Below, one piece after another: positions 1-9,769 of a DNA stretch of 64,000 nt. This stretch comes from an uncultured Bacteroidales bacterium (lineage in GTDB: Bacteria; Bacteroidota; Bacteroidia; Bacteroidales; UBA932). Location: contig CAMKAJ010000006.1 in NCBI GenBank assembly GCA_946410455.1, forward strand, positions 30,148 through 94,147, written 5' to 3'. The notes beneath the pieces were generated by a model that worked only from the letters and a program-made list of their open reading frames with translations, was not told the DNA's origin and searched no databases. The position numbers were made by a program, and so were the translations under genes. Numbering within the stretch: the first letter of the stretch is position 1; each line of letters begins with the position of its first letter.

Positions 1-2340
1 AGACTCGGAAATGGCACCCACAGCTTTGTGGATCACATTCACTCGTATCTCCTCGGTGCTGAGCTTGATGAGAGAGTCTGACAGAGCTTCCACAGAGCCG
101 TCCACATCACCTTTCACAATGACGTTGAGCTCCTTGAAGTTGCCGATAGCGATACGGCGGCCAATCTCTTCGAGAGTCATGTGCTTCTGGGTCTTGATGC
201 CCTGGATGCGGATGAGCTGCTCGCGCTTGGCGGCGATGCTCTTGGCTTCCTTCTCGTCTGTGAGTACGTTGAACTTCTCACCGGCAGCAGGAGCGCCATT
301 AAGGCCGAGCACAGATACCGGCGTAGAAGGGCCTGCCTCCTGCACCTTTTGCCCGCGCTCATTGAACATACCCCTCACACGGCCATAATAGCTTCCGCAG
401 AGCATTATGTCGCCCTGATGCAGGGTACCTTCCTGAACCAGTACGGTAGCAAGATATCCACGTCCCTTGTCAAGAGAGGACTCTATCACGGCTCCGGCTG
501 CCAGTTTGTCGGGATTGGCCTTGAGTTCCAGCAAATCGGTCTCAAGGAGCACCTTGTCGAGGAGCTTGTCTACATTGATTCCCTTCTTGGCGGAAATCTC
601 CTGGCACTGATATTTGCCACCCCAGTCTTCTACGAGGATATTCATCTCTGAGAGCTGACGGCGAATCTTCTCGGCATCTGCGCCCGGCTTGTCTATCTTG
701 TTGATAGCGAATACCATGGGGACGTTGGCGGCCTGAGCGTGATTGATTGCCTCAATGGTCTGGGGCATCACGGCGTCGTCGGCTGCAATAATGATGATTG
801 CGAGGTCGGTCATCTGGGCACCACGAGCACGCATAGCGGTAAAGGCCTCGTGTCCAGGGGTATCCAGGAAGGTGATCTTGCGACCGTCCTCCAGCTTGAC
901 ACTGTAAGCGCCGATGTGCTGGGTAATACCGCCGGCCTCACCTGCAATCACGTTGGTCTTGCGAATATAGTCGAGCAGCGAGGTCTTACCATGGTCTACG
1001 TGACCCATGACGGTGATAATAGGCTCGCGGGGCTTGAGGTCCTCGGGACGGTCGGGCTGACCGGCAGAGTTGAGCTCCTCAGAGAGCTCGGCGGTCACGA
1101 ACTCCACCTTGTACCCGAATTCCTCGGCCACCAGCACGAGTGTCTCTGCATCGAGGCGCTGGTTTATGGACACCATCAGACCAAGGCTCATGCAAGCACC
1201 GATAACCTTCACCACGGGGGTGTTGTTCATAAGGGTAGCAAGGTCGTTGACCGTAACGAACTCGGTGACTTTGAGCACCTTCTGCTCGGCCATAGCTTCG
1301 GCCATCTCTTCCTGCGTGCGCTGGGCTGCAGCCTCACGCTTCTCCTTACGGTACTTTGCTCCAAAGTTGTTCTTCTTGCCCTCGTTCATGCGGGCGTAAG
1401 TCTCCTTAACCTGCTTTTGGATCTCTTTCTGCATCTCCTCCTGCTCGGCCTCGGTCATAGCTGGCTTGAAGCGGTCGCGACTGCGACGGCCCTTGCCGGG
1501 AGCAGGCTGTGCGGGAGCGTTTTTGGGCTTGTCTTTCTTACCGGCGTTGCGGTCGATATTGGCACCTGCCTTTACCACATCCACCTTCTGCGCGCCCTTG
1601 CCTATACGTTCGCGCTTTACAGGCTTACGGTCGAACTGGCTCAGGTCCACTTTGCCCACAACCTTGAACGGAGAGGCCTCGGGTGCAGCAGGTGCAGGAG
1701 CAACAGGAGTTGCGGGCTGCTCAGGCTCCGTGGCCGGTGCCTCAGGAGCTACAGGGGCTGCAGGAGCTTCCTGCACAGGCTGTTCTACTGGTGCGGCGGG
1801 CTCTGCGGCGGGCTCTTCTGCCACAGGCTGCTCCTCTACTTTCTCTACTGCAGGAGCTTCTTCCACTATGGGAGCGGGCTCAGGTTCCGGTTCGGGAATC
1901 GGCTCAGGCTTAGGCTCAGGTTCTGGAGCAGGAGCAGGAGCAGGAGCAGGCGCAGGAGCCGGGACGGGCTCTTCTTCTACCGGAGCAGGTGCGGGTGCTG
2001 GCTCTTCGGCCTTGGGGGCCTCTGGAGCGGCCTTGCGGGCCTTGAAGAAAGTCGTCGACTTGATGGTCAGTTCCTCTTCTTCCTCCTCTTCTTCCTGCTT
2101 GGTGAGCTTTCGGTTGGTCTTTTCCAGAATCTCCTTAACCTTGATATCCGCCAGGGCGGCCTGTTCCATGGCCTCCTTGTCTTTGCCGAACTGCTTGTTG
2201 AGCTCTGGCAGGTACTCGTCGGAGACCTTGGCATTGGGGTTCTCATCGATCTCTACGCCCTTCTTGCGGAGGAAGTCCACAATGTCGCTGAGTCCGATGT
2301 TGAACTGCTTGATAAGTTTGCTTATTCTGATTTCTGCCAT
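1..2340 (-). CDS. infB: translation initiation factor IF-2 (partial, 3' end outside window)
   Basis: GTPase that brings initiator tRNA to the 30S subunit and promotes subunit joining. The frame opens with ATG at 2340 and stays open to base 1, so 780 residues are visible and the C-terminal domains are missing. Domain order: an IF2_N-like start ([16 protein letters not shown]), a glutamate run near residues 83-89, a long Pro/Ala/Glu-rich linker of PEPEP type at about 105-225, a basic stretch, a second IF2_N-like region near 320-390, then the G domain with P-loop GHVDHGKT near residue 445, DTPGHEAF and NKID, followed by the beginning of domain II. It lies 7 bases after nusA, in the usual rimP-nusA-infB order, and is probably cotranscribed with it. 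The linker is unusually acidic and repetitive, but such linkers are common in Bacteroidetes IF-2. Confidence 0.97.
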   Translation of the reverse strand, partial: MAEIRISKLIKQFNIGLSDIVDFLRKKGVEIDENPNAKVSDEYLPELNKQFGKDKEAMEQAALADIKVKEILEKTNRKLTKQEEEEEEEELTIKSTTFFKARKAAPEAPKAEEPAPAPAPVEEEPVPAPAPAPAPAPAPEPEPKPEPIPEPEPEPAPIVEEAPAVEKVEEQPVAEEPAAEPAAPVEQPVQEAPAAPVAPEAPATEPEQPATPVAPAPAAPEASPFKVVGKVDLSQFDRKPVKRERIGKGAQKVDVVKAGANIDRNAGKKDKPKNAPAQPAPGKGRRSRDRFKPAMTEAEQEEMQKEIQKQVKETYARMNEGKKNNFGAKYRKEKREAAAQRTQEEMAEAMAEQKVLKVTEFVTVNDLATLMNNTPVVKVIGACMSLGLMVSINQRLDAETLVLVAEEFGYKVEFVTAELSEELNSAGQPDRPEDLKPREPIITVMGHVDHGKTSLLDYIRKTNVIAGEAGGITQHIGAYSVKLEDGRKITFLDTPGHEAFTAMRARGAQMTDLAIIIIAADDAVMPQTIEAINHAQAANVPMVFAINKIDKPGADAEKIRRQLSEMNILVEDWGGKYQCQEISAKKGINVDKLLDKVLLETDLLELKANPDKLAAGAVIESSLDKGRGYLATVLVQEGTLHQGDIMLCGSYYGRVRGMFNERGQKVQEAGPSTPVSVLGLNGAPAAGEKFNVLTDEKEAKSIAAKREQLIRIQGIKTQKHMTLEEIGRRIAIGNFKELNVIVKGDVDGSVEALSDSLIKLSTEEIRVNVIHKAVGAISES

Positions 2341-2347
2341 AGGCTTA

Positions 2348-3613
2348 TTAGTCTTCAAATTCGGCTTTAAGGATACGGATTACATCTTCTACGGTCTCGT
2401 CGTCAAGGTCTGCTCGCTTGGCGATGTCTTCGGGCTCGATTGCGAGTACGCTCTTGGCGGTGTCGCAGCCAATGCCCTTGAGCTTGTCGATGACCCACTG
2501 GTCGATCTCGTTGGAGAAGTCGTCGAGCAGCACGTCGTCTTCCTCTTCTGCCTCAGCAGTAGAGAGTTCCCTCCAGACCTCAATTTCGCGGCCGATGAGC
2601 TTGCCGGCCAGCAGCACGTTCACACCGTTGCGGCCGATACCCTTCTTGACCTCGTCGGGAAGCATGTAAACCTTCACCTTGTCGTCGGGGCTCTGGCCCA
2701 TATCTATGCTGGAAACCATACCGGGAGCAAGGGCCCTCTGGATAAGCAGGTTGGGGTTGTTGGACCAAGGGATGACGTCGATATTCTCGTTGCGAAGCTC
2801 GCGCACGATTCCTAGGATCCTGCTGCCCTTCACGCCGATACATGCTCCGATAGGATCTACGCGGTCGTCGTAAGACTCCACGGCCACTTTGGAACGGTCG
2901 CCGGGCACGCGAACCACCTTCTTGACGGTGATGAGGCCGTCGGCGATCTCGGGAACTTCCTGCTCGAAGAGGCGCTCCAGGAACTCGTCGCTGGTACGAC
3001 TCAGGGTAATGTAAGGAGTGGTATTGTTACGCATCTCCACGCTCTTGATGATGGCGCGTACCGACTCGCTCTTCTTGAAGTGCTCGCCGGGAATCTGCTC
3101 GGTCTTGGGGATGTGGAGTTCGTTGCCGTCCTCGTCGAGAATGAGAACCTCTTTGCTCCAGGTCTGATAGACTTCGCCCACGAAGAGCTCGCCCACCTTC
3201 TCGGAGTATTTCTTGTATACATTGGCCTTCTCTATATCCATGATGCGGCCCTGCAGGTTCTGACGAATGTTCAGGATGCCACGGCGGCCGAAGGATGACA
3301 GGGGGAAGGGCTTGGCGTAGGTGTCGCCGATTTCGTAATCGTCGTCGCCGCTGTCTGCCGCAACCTGCTCCAGAGTCATTTCTGCGTAGGGATTCTCTAC
3401 TTCCTCCACAATCTCAAAGTTCTGGTATATTTCGCAGGTTCCTTTATCGACGTTAACGATGACGTCGAAGTTGTCGGAGCTACCGAAGGTCTTGGCAATC
3501 TGGGTAAGGAACACGTCCTTGAGTACGCCCATCATTACAGGGCGGTCGATGTTTTTCTCCTCTTTGAAGTCCTTGAAGGCGTCAATGAGGGTGATTACTT
3601 TTTCTTTTTCCAT
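2348..3613 (-). CDS. nusA: transcription termination/antitermination factor NusA
   Basis: RNA polymerase-binding factor acting in pausing, termination and antitermination. The 421-residue protein has the expected order: N-terminal polymerase-binding domain, S1 domain around 135-200, KH1 with [13 protein letters not shown]2 with [17 protein letters not shown], and a short C-terminal helical domain ([14 protein letters not shown] and following) that resembles the acidic-repeat or helix-hairpin domains of longer NusA proteins. The ATG at 3613 shares one base with the stop of rimP (TAATG), which suggests translational coupling. Upstream of the operon is a leader hairpin with a T run; NusA autoregulation at such leaders is known in other bacteria but here is only inferred. 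Confidence 0.97.
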   Translation of the reverse strand: MEKEKVITLIDAFKDFKEEKNIDRPVMMGVLKDVFLTQIAKTFGSSDNFDVIVNVDKGTCEIYQNFEIVEEVENPYAEMTLEQVAADSGDDDYEIGDTYAKPFPLSSFGRRGILNIRQNLQGRIMDIEKANVYKKYSEKVGELFVGEVYQTWSKEVLILDEDGNELHIPKTEQIPGEHFKKSESVRAIIKSVEMRNNTTPYITLSRTSDEFLERLFEQEVPEIADGLITVKKVVRVPGDRSKVAVESYDDRVDPIGACIGVKGSRILGIVRELRNENIDVIPWSNNPNLLIQRALAPGMVSSIDMGQSPDDKVKVYMLPDEVKKGIGRNGVNVLLAGKLIGREIEVWRELSTAEAEEEDDVLLDDFSNEIDQWVIDKLKGIGCDTAKSVLAIEPEDIAKRADLDDETVEDVIRILKAEFED

Positions 3614-3885
3614 TATTCGTTTATAGTTTTCAATATTTCTTCTGCTTCTTCGGGGCTCAGGCCGGCGGAGCCAACGGTGAGTGCGTAGTCTTCTACGTCG
3701 CGGTCGAATGCGGCAAGTACTGCGCGGTGTACGTATTCGCAGTCTTCCAGGTCTACGAGACCGTCGACCTTGTCCAGGGTAAGCTCGAATACATTGTCGT
3801 CATCGTTAAAATCTATGGCTACTACTTCGCAGGAGCGCTCTGCAGCGGCCCTCAGCACTACTTCTTCAAAATCTTTTCGTTGCAT
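3613..3885 (-). CDS. rimP: short ribosome maturation factor RimP (N-terminal domain only)
   Basis: RimP helps mature the 30S subunit. This 90-residue protein shows the N-terminal RimP domain: CEVVAIDFNDDDNVFELTLDK corresponds to the first strands, VDLEDCEYVHRAVLAAFD to the conserved helix and YALTVGSAGLS to the strand normally written EVSSPGL. It then ends after EEAEEILKTINE, whereas usual RimP proteins have about 150 residues with a second, SH3-like domain. The frame is intact and the stop overlaps the nusA start, so the short form looks native and not a frameshift. Identity rests on the motif pattern and the position ahead of nusA-infB. Confidence 0.85.
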   Translation of the reverse strand: MQRKDFEEVVLRAAAERSCEVVAIDFNDDDNVFELTLDKVDGLVDLEDCEYVHRAVLAAFDRDVEDYALTVGSAGLSPEEAEEILKTINE

Positions 3886-3894
3886 ATCCGGTAT

Positions 3895-3922
3895 AAAAAA
3901 ATAGAAGCCGTCCGGCCTCTAT
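3895..3922 (-). terminator. leader hairpin with T run upstream of rimP (possible attenuator)
   Basis: Read on the minus strand, ATAGAGGCC, loop GGAC, GGCTTCTAT form a 9-bp stem with one G-T pair, followed directly by seven T residues. It lies between the TATCTTTG promoter at 3937-3944 and the rimP start at 3885. The shape is that of an intrinsic terminator, but it is within about ten bases of the predicted transcript start, so its activity is uncertain. Confidence 0.55.
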
Positions 3923-3936
3923 CATCAACACTGGCG

Positions 3937-3944
3937 CAAAGATA
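3937..3944 (-). promoter_or_regulatory. promoter of rimP-nusA-infB (TATCTTTG)
   Basis: TATCTTTG on the minus strand fits the Bacteroidetes -7 box TAnnTTTG. A TTTG (plus-strand CAAA at 3965-3968) lies 20 bases upstream as the -33 box. The pnuC promoter faces the other way and the two overlap. Confidence 0.7.
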
Positions 3945-3974
3945 GTAATTATTTATACAATTAGCAAATCTTGC

Positions 3975-3982
3975 TATATTTG
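3975..3982 (+). promoter_or_regulatory. promoter of pnuC (TATATTTG), nearly leaderless
   Basis: TATATTTG matches the Bacteroidetes -7 box and ends only four bases before the pnuC ATG at 3987, so the transcript probably starts at or next to the start codon. A TTTA at 3952-3955 lies at about the -33 position. Confidence 0.65.
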
Positions 3983-3986
3983 CAAT

Positions 3987-4727
3987 ATGAACGAGAAGAA
4001 ACTGAATACGGCGGTATCGCTGTTCGTGCTGGTGGGCATGACCGTGGCCACTGCGCTGGTTACGGCGCTGAAGTACGGACCGGCCGATCCGCAAGCCAGA
4101 ATACTGCTGCTGATATCCGCATTCGGCGCCCTGATGGGCGTAGCCTCCACGGTATCATCAGCCAACGGCTACATCGTGACCTTCCTCTTCGGTCTGCTGG
4201 ACGTATCCATCTACGGAGCCCTGTGCCTTGTAAACTGGAAAAACGGCAGCTCCGGCCTGGGCAACGCAGTACTCCACTTTCTCTACTTCGTCCCCATGCA
4301 GTTCATAGGCTTCGCGCAATGGCGCCGGCAGGGCCACAACAAAGAAGGCAGCGTAAAAGCCCGCCGCCTCACAGCAAAACAACGCTGGCTCGCCACGGCA
4401 GTCTTTCTTGCCAGCTCGGTAATAGCGTACCTGATAATCGCCCGCTTCGACCGTTCCGCCGCCACCAGCTTCATCAAAGTAGCAGTAGTTCTCGACGTAC
4501 TCCCCCTCGTTTGCAACCTCCTGGGCCAGATGCTGATGAGCACCGCCTACATGGAGCAATGGGTGTTCTGGATAGGAGTAAATATCTTCTCCATAATCAT
4601 GTGGAGCGTAACGTTGCACAACAATCCCGGTTCCAGTTACGCACTGGTGTACGTAGTCAAGTACTCCTTCTACCTTCTCAACGCCTTCAACGGCCTGCGC
4701 AACTGGATGAGGCTGAGCCGCCCTTAA
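3987..4727 (+). CDS. pnuC: PnuC-family nicotinamide riboside/mononucleotide transporter
   Basis: Inner-membrane carrier for an NAD precursor. The 246-residue protein is highly hydrophobic with about seven membrane segments. The family signature PMQFIGFAQW lies at residues 103-112, followed by a basic loop (WRRQGHNKE), and Trp/Asn-rich segments near the C terminus (WVFWIGVNIFSI, YSFYLLNAFNGL) are typical of PnuC. Substrate cannot be decided from sequence: nicotinamide riboside is commonest, but PnuC relatives for thiamine exist and no TPP element is seen. The start follows the -7 box by four bases. The 3' end overlaps the convergent WbqC-like gene by 41 bases. Confidence 0.88.
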   Translation: MNEKKLNTAVSLFVLVGMTVATALVTALKYGPADPQARILLLISAFGALMGVASTVSSANGYIVTFLFGLLDVSIYGALCLVNWKNGSSGLGNAVLHFLYFVPMQFIGFAQWRRQGHNKEGSVKARRLTAKQRWLATAVFLASSVIAYLIIARFDRSAATSFIKVAVVLDVLPLVCNLLGQMLMSTAYMEQWVFWIGVNIFSIIMWSVTLHNNPGSSYALVYVVKYSFYLLNAFNGLRNWMRLSRP

Positions 4728-5304
4728 GATATCCCAGGCTCTCCGGCCCTTCGTTGAAGAGAAGGTCCATGACCGACAATCCAGGCACGAAGCCGAAGCG
4801 CTCCTTGAACACCTGCCAATAAGGGCGGACGGCACACTCACAGGGGCGTTTGGGGTTGAAATACTCGCGGTAATCATCTCTCAGAACCGGCACGAAATCA
4901 GCCGTCGGCAGAATCTTGGGAGCTATTCCAATTTTGCTACAGAAGAAATCGATGATTGAAAGGTTCATCCCCCACAACGTCTCCGGCTTGGACTCCAGCA
5001 GCCCGAACAATTCGTCACGGTAATAGATAAAGAATGGCGAGCTGAAATAGGCACTGTCTATGGCATATTCGGCCTGACGCAGCCAGGGAGTGCTCCAATC
5101 CACCCGAATCTGGGTAATCAGCCGCGCACCGTCGTGCAACACGGGCACACGCAGATCCATGGGGCCGTTGGCCGTAAGTATGCGGCAGCGGTTGCGCCAG
5201 GTCTGCTTGCGATAGCTCTCGCACGCTTCCAGATACACCACGGGATTATTCGCAAGCAGTGCGAAGTAATCTACGGGCGGAAACCATGCGGTAGACAGAA
5301 TCAC
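4687..5304 (-). CDS. WbqC-like family protein
   Basis: A 205-residue protein of the WbqC-like family, often found near polysaccharide or lipid A genes; its reaction is not established. Visible features typical of the family are an N terminus resembling STAWFPPVDYFALLAN, the aromatic-rich centre (YAIDSAYFSSPFFIYYRDEL) and the final ESLGYLKGGS region. It starts with GTG at 5304, whose first base is the last base of the lpxA stop (TAGTG), so it is likely translated with lpxA. The Ser-rich tail runs into the convergent pnuC gene. The family assignment comes from remembered pattern, not from an alignment. Confidence 0.75.
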   Translation of the reverse strand: MILSTAWFPPVDYFALLANNPVVYLEACESYRKQTWRNRCRILTANGPMDLRVPVLHDGARLITQIRVDWSTPWLRQAEYAIDSAYFSSPFFIYYRDELFGLLESKPETLWGMNLSIIDFFCSKIGIAPKILPTADFVPVLRDDYREYFNPKRPCECAVRPYWQVFKERFGFVPGLSVMDLLFNEGPESLGYLKGGSASSSCAGR

Positions 5305-6113
5305 TACTCGAATCCTTTCTCGTGAGGGTCGCCGGCACGCACAATGCCGCGCTTGGAGGATGCAACAAAGCTCAGGATAGTATCTCTCTCCTCAGATGGG
5401 AGGAAGCCCTGTTCGATACGCGCCACGGCGTCGGAGAAATTGTAGCCCTGATAGTAAAGGACATCGTAAATATCCTTGATGGTGCGGATTACGTCGGAGT
5501 CGAAGCCCCTCCGCCTGAGGCCTACAAGGTTGATGCCGGCAAATACCAGAGGCGAACGGCCGCAAAGGGAATAAGGAGGAACATCCTTGACCACGGTAGT
5601 ACCGCCGCCCACCATTGCATGGGTGCCTATCTTGCTGAACTGGTGCACCTTAGTGCCGCCTCCAATGATGGCCCAGTCGTCTATGTCGGTCTCGCCTGCA
5701 ATGCCCACGAAGCTCACCAGGATGCAATGCTTACCAACATTGCAGTCGTGAGCAACATGTACGTAAGACATAATGAGGGTATCGTCGCCTACGCGGGTAA
5801 CTCCTTTGCCGCTGGCTTTGGTGCCACGGTTGATGGTAGCACACTCGCGAATGTTCACGCGGTCGCCAATCTCTACCCAGGTAACCTCGCCGTCGAACTT
5901 AAGGTCCTGAGGGATAGCGCCTACCACAGCTCCGGGGAAGATGTTGCAGTCGCGCCCAATCTTTACGTAAGAGAAAATGGTAGCGTGAGGAAGAATCTTG
6001 GTACCCTCCCCTATCTCTACGTTTTCTTCTATATAAGCGTAGGGGCCTACCTCCACGCTGTCTGCAAGTTTGGCTCCCGGATGAACGGTGGCCAGAGGAT
6101 GAATAGTTGCCAT
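5304..6113 (-). CDS. lpxA: UDP-N-acetylglucosamine O-acyltransferase LpxA
   Basis: First step of lipid A synthesis: transfer of a 3-hydroxyacyl chain from ACP to UDP-GlcNAc, in the cytoplasm. The 269-residue protein is a left-handed beta-helix of hexapeptide repeats. VHVAHDC carries the histidines that match the catalytic pair of the E. coli enzyme, and KVHQF and DVPPYSLCG are also conserved. The E. coli LAGH motif reads IAGE here, as I recall for other Bacteroidetes LpxA. ATG at 6113 (MATIHPLATVHPGAKLADS) was chosen because the upstream extension to 6254 lies inside lpxC and does not match the family. It starts 2 bases after the lpxC stop. Confidence 0.96.
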   Translation of the reverse strand: MATIHPLATVHPGAKLADSVEVGPYAYIEENVEIGEGTKILPHATIFSYVKIGRDCNIFPGAVVGAIPQDLKFDGEVTWVEIGDRVNIRECATINRGTKASGKGVTRVGDDTLIMSYVHVAHDCNVGKHCILVSFVGIAGETDIDDWAIIGGGTKVHQFSKIGTHAMVGGGTTVVKDVPPYSLCGRSPLVFAGINLVGLRRRGFDSDVIRTIKDIYDVLYYQGYNFSDAVARIEQGFLPSEERDTILSFVASSKRGIVRAGDPHEKGFE

Positions 6114-6115
6114 AA

Positions 6116-7015
6116 TTAAATGTTTTTCAGTATATCGCGGGCAGCCGCAGTATTGAGTGCGTGCCCAGGTTTGTAGGCCTCTACGCGCAGGCAGGGCATG
6201 CCGCCGCACAGACGGAGGTCTCCAATAAGATCCAATAGCTTGTGACGCCCGCATTCGTCGGCAAAGCGCAAGCCGCCCTCGGCAAGAAAGCCCTTTTGAC
6301 TGACCTGGGGCGCCTGCTTACCCAGTAAACGGGCCACGAATCGCAGGGCAAACTTAGATACCGGCTTCTCTACCACCAGGATAGCGTTATCCAGATCGCC
6401 TCCCTTAATTAGACCAAGAGCAAGCTGAGGTAAGATTTCGTGCAGAAAGCAGAAAGTACGGCACGAAGCTATCTGGCTGCTGTAGGACACGTCTTTTGTA
6501 TAGCTAACTTTCTGCACTCCAATTACATCGGAGCCAAAATCTATAGTCAGCTCTATCGAGGGTTCCTGAGCAGGGCTAATCTTGATCCAGGAGCCGGACT
6601 TCTCGTTGCGCACTTCTATCTCCTTAGAAATAGTAACCCATTTGCGTGCCGCTCCCTGGTCCAGAGTGCCGTCGCGAAGAACAGCCTCTACATAAAGCCG
6701 CGCACTGCCATCCAGAATTGGCACCTCCGGGCCGTCCAGTTCTACAAGAGCATTGTCGACACCCAGACCTGTGAGGGCAGAGAGCACATGCTCTACCGTA
6801 CCCACCTTTGCTGCGCCTGCTCCAAGCTGCGTACTGCGGCGGGTAGAACTCACGTTAGATGCAATTGCGGGGATTCTGGCGCCGCCAAGATCGGTGCGCA
6901 CAAATACAATACCTGTGTCAACAGGTGCAGGGCACAGGCGCAGATTAACTACCTTACCGGTGTGCAGCCCCTTTCCGTTGAACGAATATGTCTGTTTAAG
7001 AGTATGCTGGTTCAT
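6116..7015 (-). CDS. lpxC: UDP-3-O-acyl-N-acetylglucosamine deacetylase LpxC, not fused to FabZ
   Basis: Zinc deacetylase that commits the cell to lipid A synthesis. The 299-residue protein covers one complete LpxC: GKGLHTGK near the start, EHVLSAL with the first zinc histidine, DGSARLYVEAV, HKLLDLIGD with the second histidine and aspartate, and KPGHALNT with the catalytic histidine. It ends at AARDILKNI. In most Bacteroidales known to me LpxC is joined to FabZ in one protein of about 460 residues; here lpxA follows after 2 bases, so the FabZ part is absent. ATG at 7015 is preferred over a TTG four codons upstream. A TATCTTTG promoter lies just upstream. Confidence 0.96.
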   Translation of the reverse strand: MNQHTLKQTYSFNGKGLHTGKVVNLRLCPAPVDTGIVFVRTDLGGARIPAIASNVSSTRRSTQLGAGAAKVGTVEHVLSALTGLGVDNALVELDGPEVPILDGSARLYVEAVLRDGTLDQGAARKWVTISKEIEVRNEKSGSWIKISPAQEPSIELTIDFGSDVIGVQKVSYTKDVSYSSQIASCRTFCFLHEILPQLALGLIKGGDLDNAILVVEKPVSKFALRFVARLLGKQAPQVSQKGFLAEGGLRFADECGRHKLLDLIGDLRLCGGMPCLRVEAYKPGHALNTAAARDILKNI

Positions 7016-7024
7016 AAAAGTCGG

Positions 7025-7032
7025 CAAAGATA
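7025..7032 (-). promoter_or_regulatory. internal promoter ahead of lpxC (TATCTTTG)
   Basis: TATCTTTG on the minus strand in the 41-base gap between lpxD and lpxC, with a TTG (plus-strand CAA at 7054-7056) 21 bases upstream. It ends nine bases before the lpxC ATG, so the leader would be very short. Confidence 0.6.
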
Positions 7033-7056
7033 CGGAATAAAAGCGAATCTTACCAA

Positions 7057-8052
7057 TTATGCAGCATCTTCTTCTGCAGAACGCTTGAACTTGGCGTAGG
7101 CCTTAAGATAATCTTTGTGCAGTATAGCCGGATTACCGTACCAGCTCTCTCCGCCCTTGCGTATCCTGCCTATTACCAGCGATTTGGCTGCGACGGTCGT
7201 GTTGTCTGCAATAGTTATATGGCCGTTAATCCCCACCTGGCCTCCAAAAATACACCCCTCGCCAATAATTGCAGAGCCTGCGATGCCGGTCAGGGCAGCC
7301 ATTGCTGTATTCTTCCCCACTACCACGTTATGCGCAATCTGGCAGAGGTTGTCTATGCGCACTCCGTCATGGATTATCGTCGACTCCATAGGCGCGCGAT
7401 CTATGGTGGTATTGGAGCCAACCTCCACGTCGCTGCCGATAATCACATTACCCAAGTGCTCTATCTTCTGCCAGCTGCCGTCGGGTTGGCGGGCGTTCCC
7501 GAAGCCGTCATCTCCTATTATACAGCCGGCGTGCAGTATTACCCTGTCGCCTATCACCGTGCCGGGGAAAATATGCACTCCGGGATAGATGATGCACTGC
7601 TTTCCGATAACGGTACCCTCTCCGATAGTGACGTTGTCGCAAATGCGCGTCATGTCGCCTATACGGCATTGCTTGCCAATGGTCACGAAGTCTCCAATCC
7701 AAACGTGGCTGCCAAGCTTTGCGCTCCAAGCGATCCGGCAGCGCCCCCGATGGCGGCGGTACTGCTTGTCTTTGCCTGCAGCAATATTGAGCAGACGGGC
7801 AAGTGCAGCATACGCATCAGGCACACGAACGAGGGTGGGAGTAACCGGAGTGGAGGGTTTAAAGTCGTTGTTCACCAGCAAGATAGAGGCCTTGCTGGTG
7901 TACACGTACTGCTCGTATTTGGGATTTGCAAAGAAACTGATCTGCCCGGGTTTCCCGTGCTCGATTTTAGCAAAACTGTTCACCCTGGCCTCTGGGTCGC
8001 CCTCAACTGTACCGCCGAGGGCGGCCGCGAGGTCTTTGGCTGTCATCTCCAT
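7057..8052 (-). CDS. lpxD: UDP-3-O-acylglucosamine N-acyltransferase LpxD
   Basis: Third step of lipid A synthesis: N-acylation of UDP-3-O-acyl-glucosamine. The 331-residue protein has the N-terminal uridine-binding domain ([19 protein letters not shown]), then a hexapeptide-repeat beta-helix with [12 protein letters not shown] and the catalytic-region motif [11 protein letters not shown], and a helical C terminus. Length matches the family. The start ([14 protein letters not shown]) lies two bases after the stop of the FadL-like gene and is 41 bases ahead of lpxC, giving the order lpxD-lpxC-lpxA. Confidence 0.96.
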   Translation of the reverse strand: MEMTAKDLAAALGGTVEGDPEARVNSFAKIEHGKPGQISFFANPKYEQYVYTSKASILLVNNDFKPSTPVTPTLVRVPDAYAALARLLNIAAGKDKQYRRHRGRCRIAWSAKLGSHVWIGDFVTIGKQCRIGDMTRICDNVTIGEGTVIGKQCIIYPGVHIFPGTVIGDRVILHAGCIIGDDGFGNARQPDGSWQKIEHLGNVIIGSDVEVGSNTTIDRAPMESTIIHDGVRIDNLCQIAHNVVVGKNTAMAALTGIAGSAIIGEGCIFGGQVGINGHITIADNTTVAAKSLVIGRIRKGGESWYGNPAILHKDYLKAYAKFKRSAEEDAA

Positions 8053-8053
8053 A

Positions 8054-9745
8054 TTAGAATCTCCATCCTACAGTTAGCAACACGTCGAATATACTCCTGT
8101 CGTATTTGATATAAGGCATACCCACGTCAAGCGGCTTATTGTCTTTATCTACCACCCAGTACTCTCCGAAGTAGTAGGGATAGTAAGCCGAACCGGGATA
8201 CTTTGTAAGGCGCAATGCCGCATCGGCAAAGAACGAACCGGAAGAAGAATAGCCCAGGCCCAGCGAAAAAGCATGGGTATTGTTCTGGAAATGGCGGAAG
8301 CCGCTGACTCTCTGGTGAGAGCCCTGCCAATTCTGCAGGGTTACCATGTTCCCCTCGCTGTCGAAGCCGTAGCGTTCGGGGTCCGTAACCAGACTGTATC
8401 CAGCACGGATTGCGAACTCCGGAGAAGGTTTTACCTCCAGGCCCGCTCTCAGGGAGTGGGACACGCCGCAGAAAAGCTTGTTGGCGCGATTGGTGTACGC
8501 CCACGGATCTTCTGCAAAGTAATTGCGCCCTATGTCGCTGTATTTCATTATGCTATAGTCGGCAAGCTCGTAGTCGATGCTGAACAGACCAAGGGGTCCG
8601 AGCGTGGCTGCAACGCCAAAGTCCACGATATAAGGAGTGGTAAGAGTGTAGCTGTATTCTCCCTCGGGAGATGCGGCAGAACCGTCGTAGCGGGAATCCA
8701 CATAACTGTTGCGGGCCCAGTACTGCCATCTTTCGTGAACCGTGGTATGAGTAGGTGTCTGGAATGCTGCGCCCACTCTCAATCCCTTGACAGGTAGCCA
8801 AATAAAGCCAAACTTGCCGTAAATGCCATCTGCATCTGTATTCAGGCTGTAGGTGTTGTCTGACGACTTATAAAAAGTGGTGGGCTCGCCTTCATTACCC
8901 TGATGAACACCGTTATCATCTACAAAGTTTACCGGAAACTCGTAAACATTGCCCGCCGACTCCATGAAACTGTCTGAGCGGCGATACTTTGTAGTAGGAA
9001 GACCGAGGTTGAAACCGAAGTAGAACTCATCCGACACGTTGAAGCCGAGATTGAGGATGATATCTGTCTTGCTGCCATAAATCTCGCGCATCGCACGCTG
9101 ATTAAGCGTCCCTGGAACATAGCAATACTGGTCTGTAGGGTCAATCATCTGGTTGGCTCCGGAATAATTGAGCGAACCGCTGGGCCCGAACTCCCCTATC
9201 TGGTTGGCCATATAGGCAGCATACTGCTCCTTGCCCATCCCGGAGAACGCAATCCCGTTGGTCCAGGCTGCTATGTTACCAAGGAAAGATGTCTTGTCGT
9301 TGGTGCCATAGGCGTCGGAGTAGTCCAGGAAGGTATTGGTATTGTTTGCAAGAAAACCTACGGTGATGTGTTTAAGACCATAGTTATTTCCTGTGTACAA
9401 CACTACTGTACCGCCCACGTTGGGAATATTGAACTTGACTTCCGTCATCTTGTCTGCCGGGCCGAAAACCCCGTTGTCGTCCGGATCCCAATAAGAATTG
9501 GAACTCTGGAAGAGCAGGCCGGGCGTAATAGTAATCTGCCCGAAGCTGTTTACAGCAGAGCCCGCCGGGTTGATTCCAACCGAACCAAGGTCACCGCCCA
9601 ATGCCGTCATAGCATTGCCAAGGGCCACGGAACGCGCCGTACCGTAATAGTTGTTGCGGCTCAGCATCGCCGCATAATAAGTATCTTGTGCAAAGGCGCC
9701 GTAAGTCAGGCAGCCCAGTGCAAATATCGCAAATATCCGTTTCAT
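8054..9745 (-). CDS. FadL/OMPP1-like outer-membrane transport protein
   Basis: A 563-residue predicted outer-membrane beta-barrel of the FadL (OMPP1/TodX) type, a family that moves hydrophobic compounds across the outer membrane. A signal peptide ([19 protein letters not shown]) is followed by [28 protein letters not shown], of which the [17 protein letters not shown] part is the family hallmark. Further strands are rich in alternating aromatic residues, and the chain ends in a terminal Phe ([10 protein letters not shown]) as Bam substrates do. It is one base from lpxD and 24 bases after the Ser/Gly lipoprotein, so it heads the lipid A genes on one transcript. Substrate is unknown. Confidence 0.85.
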   Translation of the reverse strand: MKRIFAIFALGCLTYGAFAQDTYYAAMLSRNNYYGTARSVALGNAMTALGGDLGSVGINPAGSAVNSFGQITITPGLLFQSSNSYWDPDDNGVFGPADKMTEVKFNIPNVGGTVVLYTGNNYGLKHITVGFLANNTNTFLDYSDAYGTNDKTSFLGNIAAWTNGIAFSGMGKEQYAAYMANQIGEFGPSGSLNYSGANQMIDPTDQYCYVPGTLNQRAMREIYGSKTDIILNLGFNVSDEFYFGFNLGLPTTKYRRSDSFMESAGNVYEFPVNFVDDNGVHQGNEGEPTTFYKSSDNTYSLNTDADGIYGKFGFIWLPVKGLRVGAAFQTPTHTTVHERWQYWARNSYVDSRYDGSAASPEGEYSYTLTTPYIVDFGVAATLGPLGLFSIDYELADYSIMKYSDIGRNYFAEDPWAYTNRANKLFCGVSHSLRAGLEVKPSPEFAIRAGYSLVTDPERYGFDSEGNMVTLQNWQGSHQRVSGFRHFQNNTHAFSLGLGYSSSGSFFADAALRLTKYPGSAYYPYYFGEYWVVDKDNKPLDVGMPYIKYDRSIFDVLLTVGWRF

Positions 9746-9769
9746 ATAGCAAAAGTGTGAAGGTTAATT

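Noticed and set aside
739..2815. Long plus-strand open frames (543 and 449 codons) opposite infB and nusA
   Set aside because: Their translations are low-complexity mirror images of the Pro/Ala/Glu linker and of conserved IF-2 and NusA codons, and no family pattern is present.
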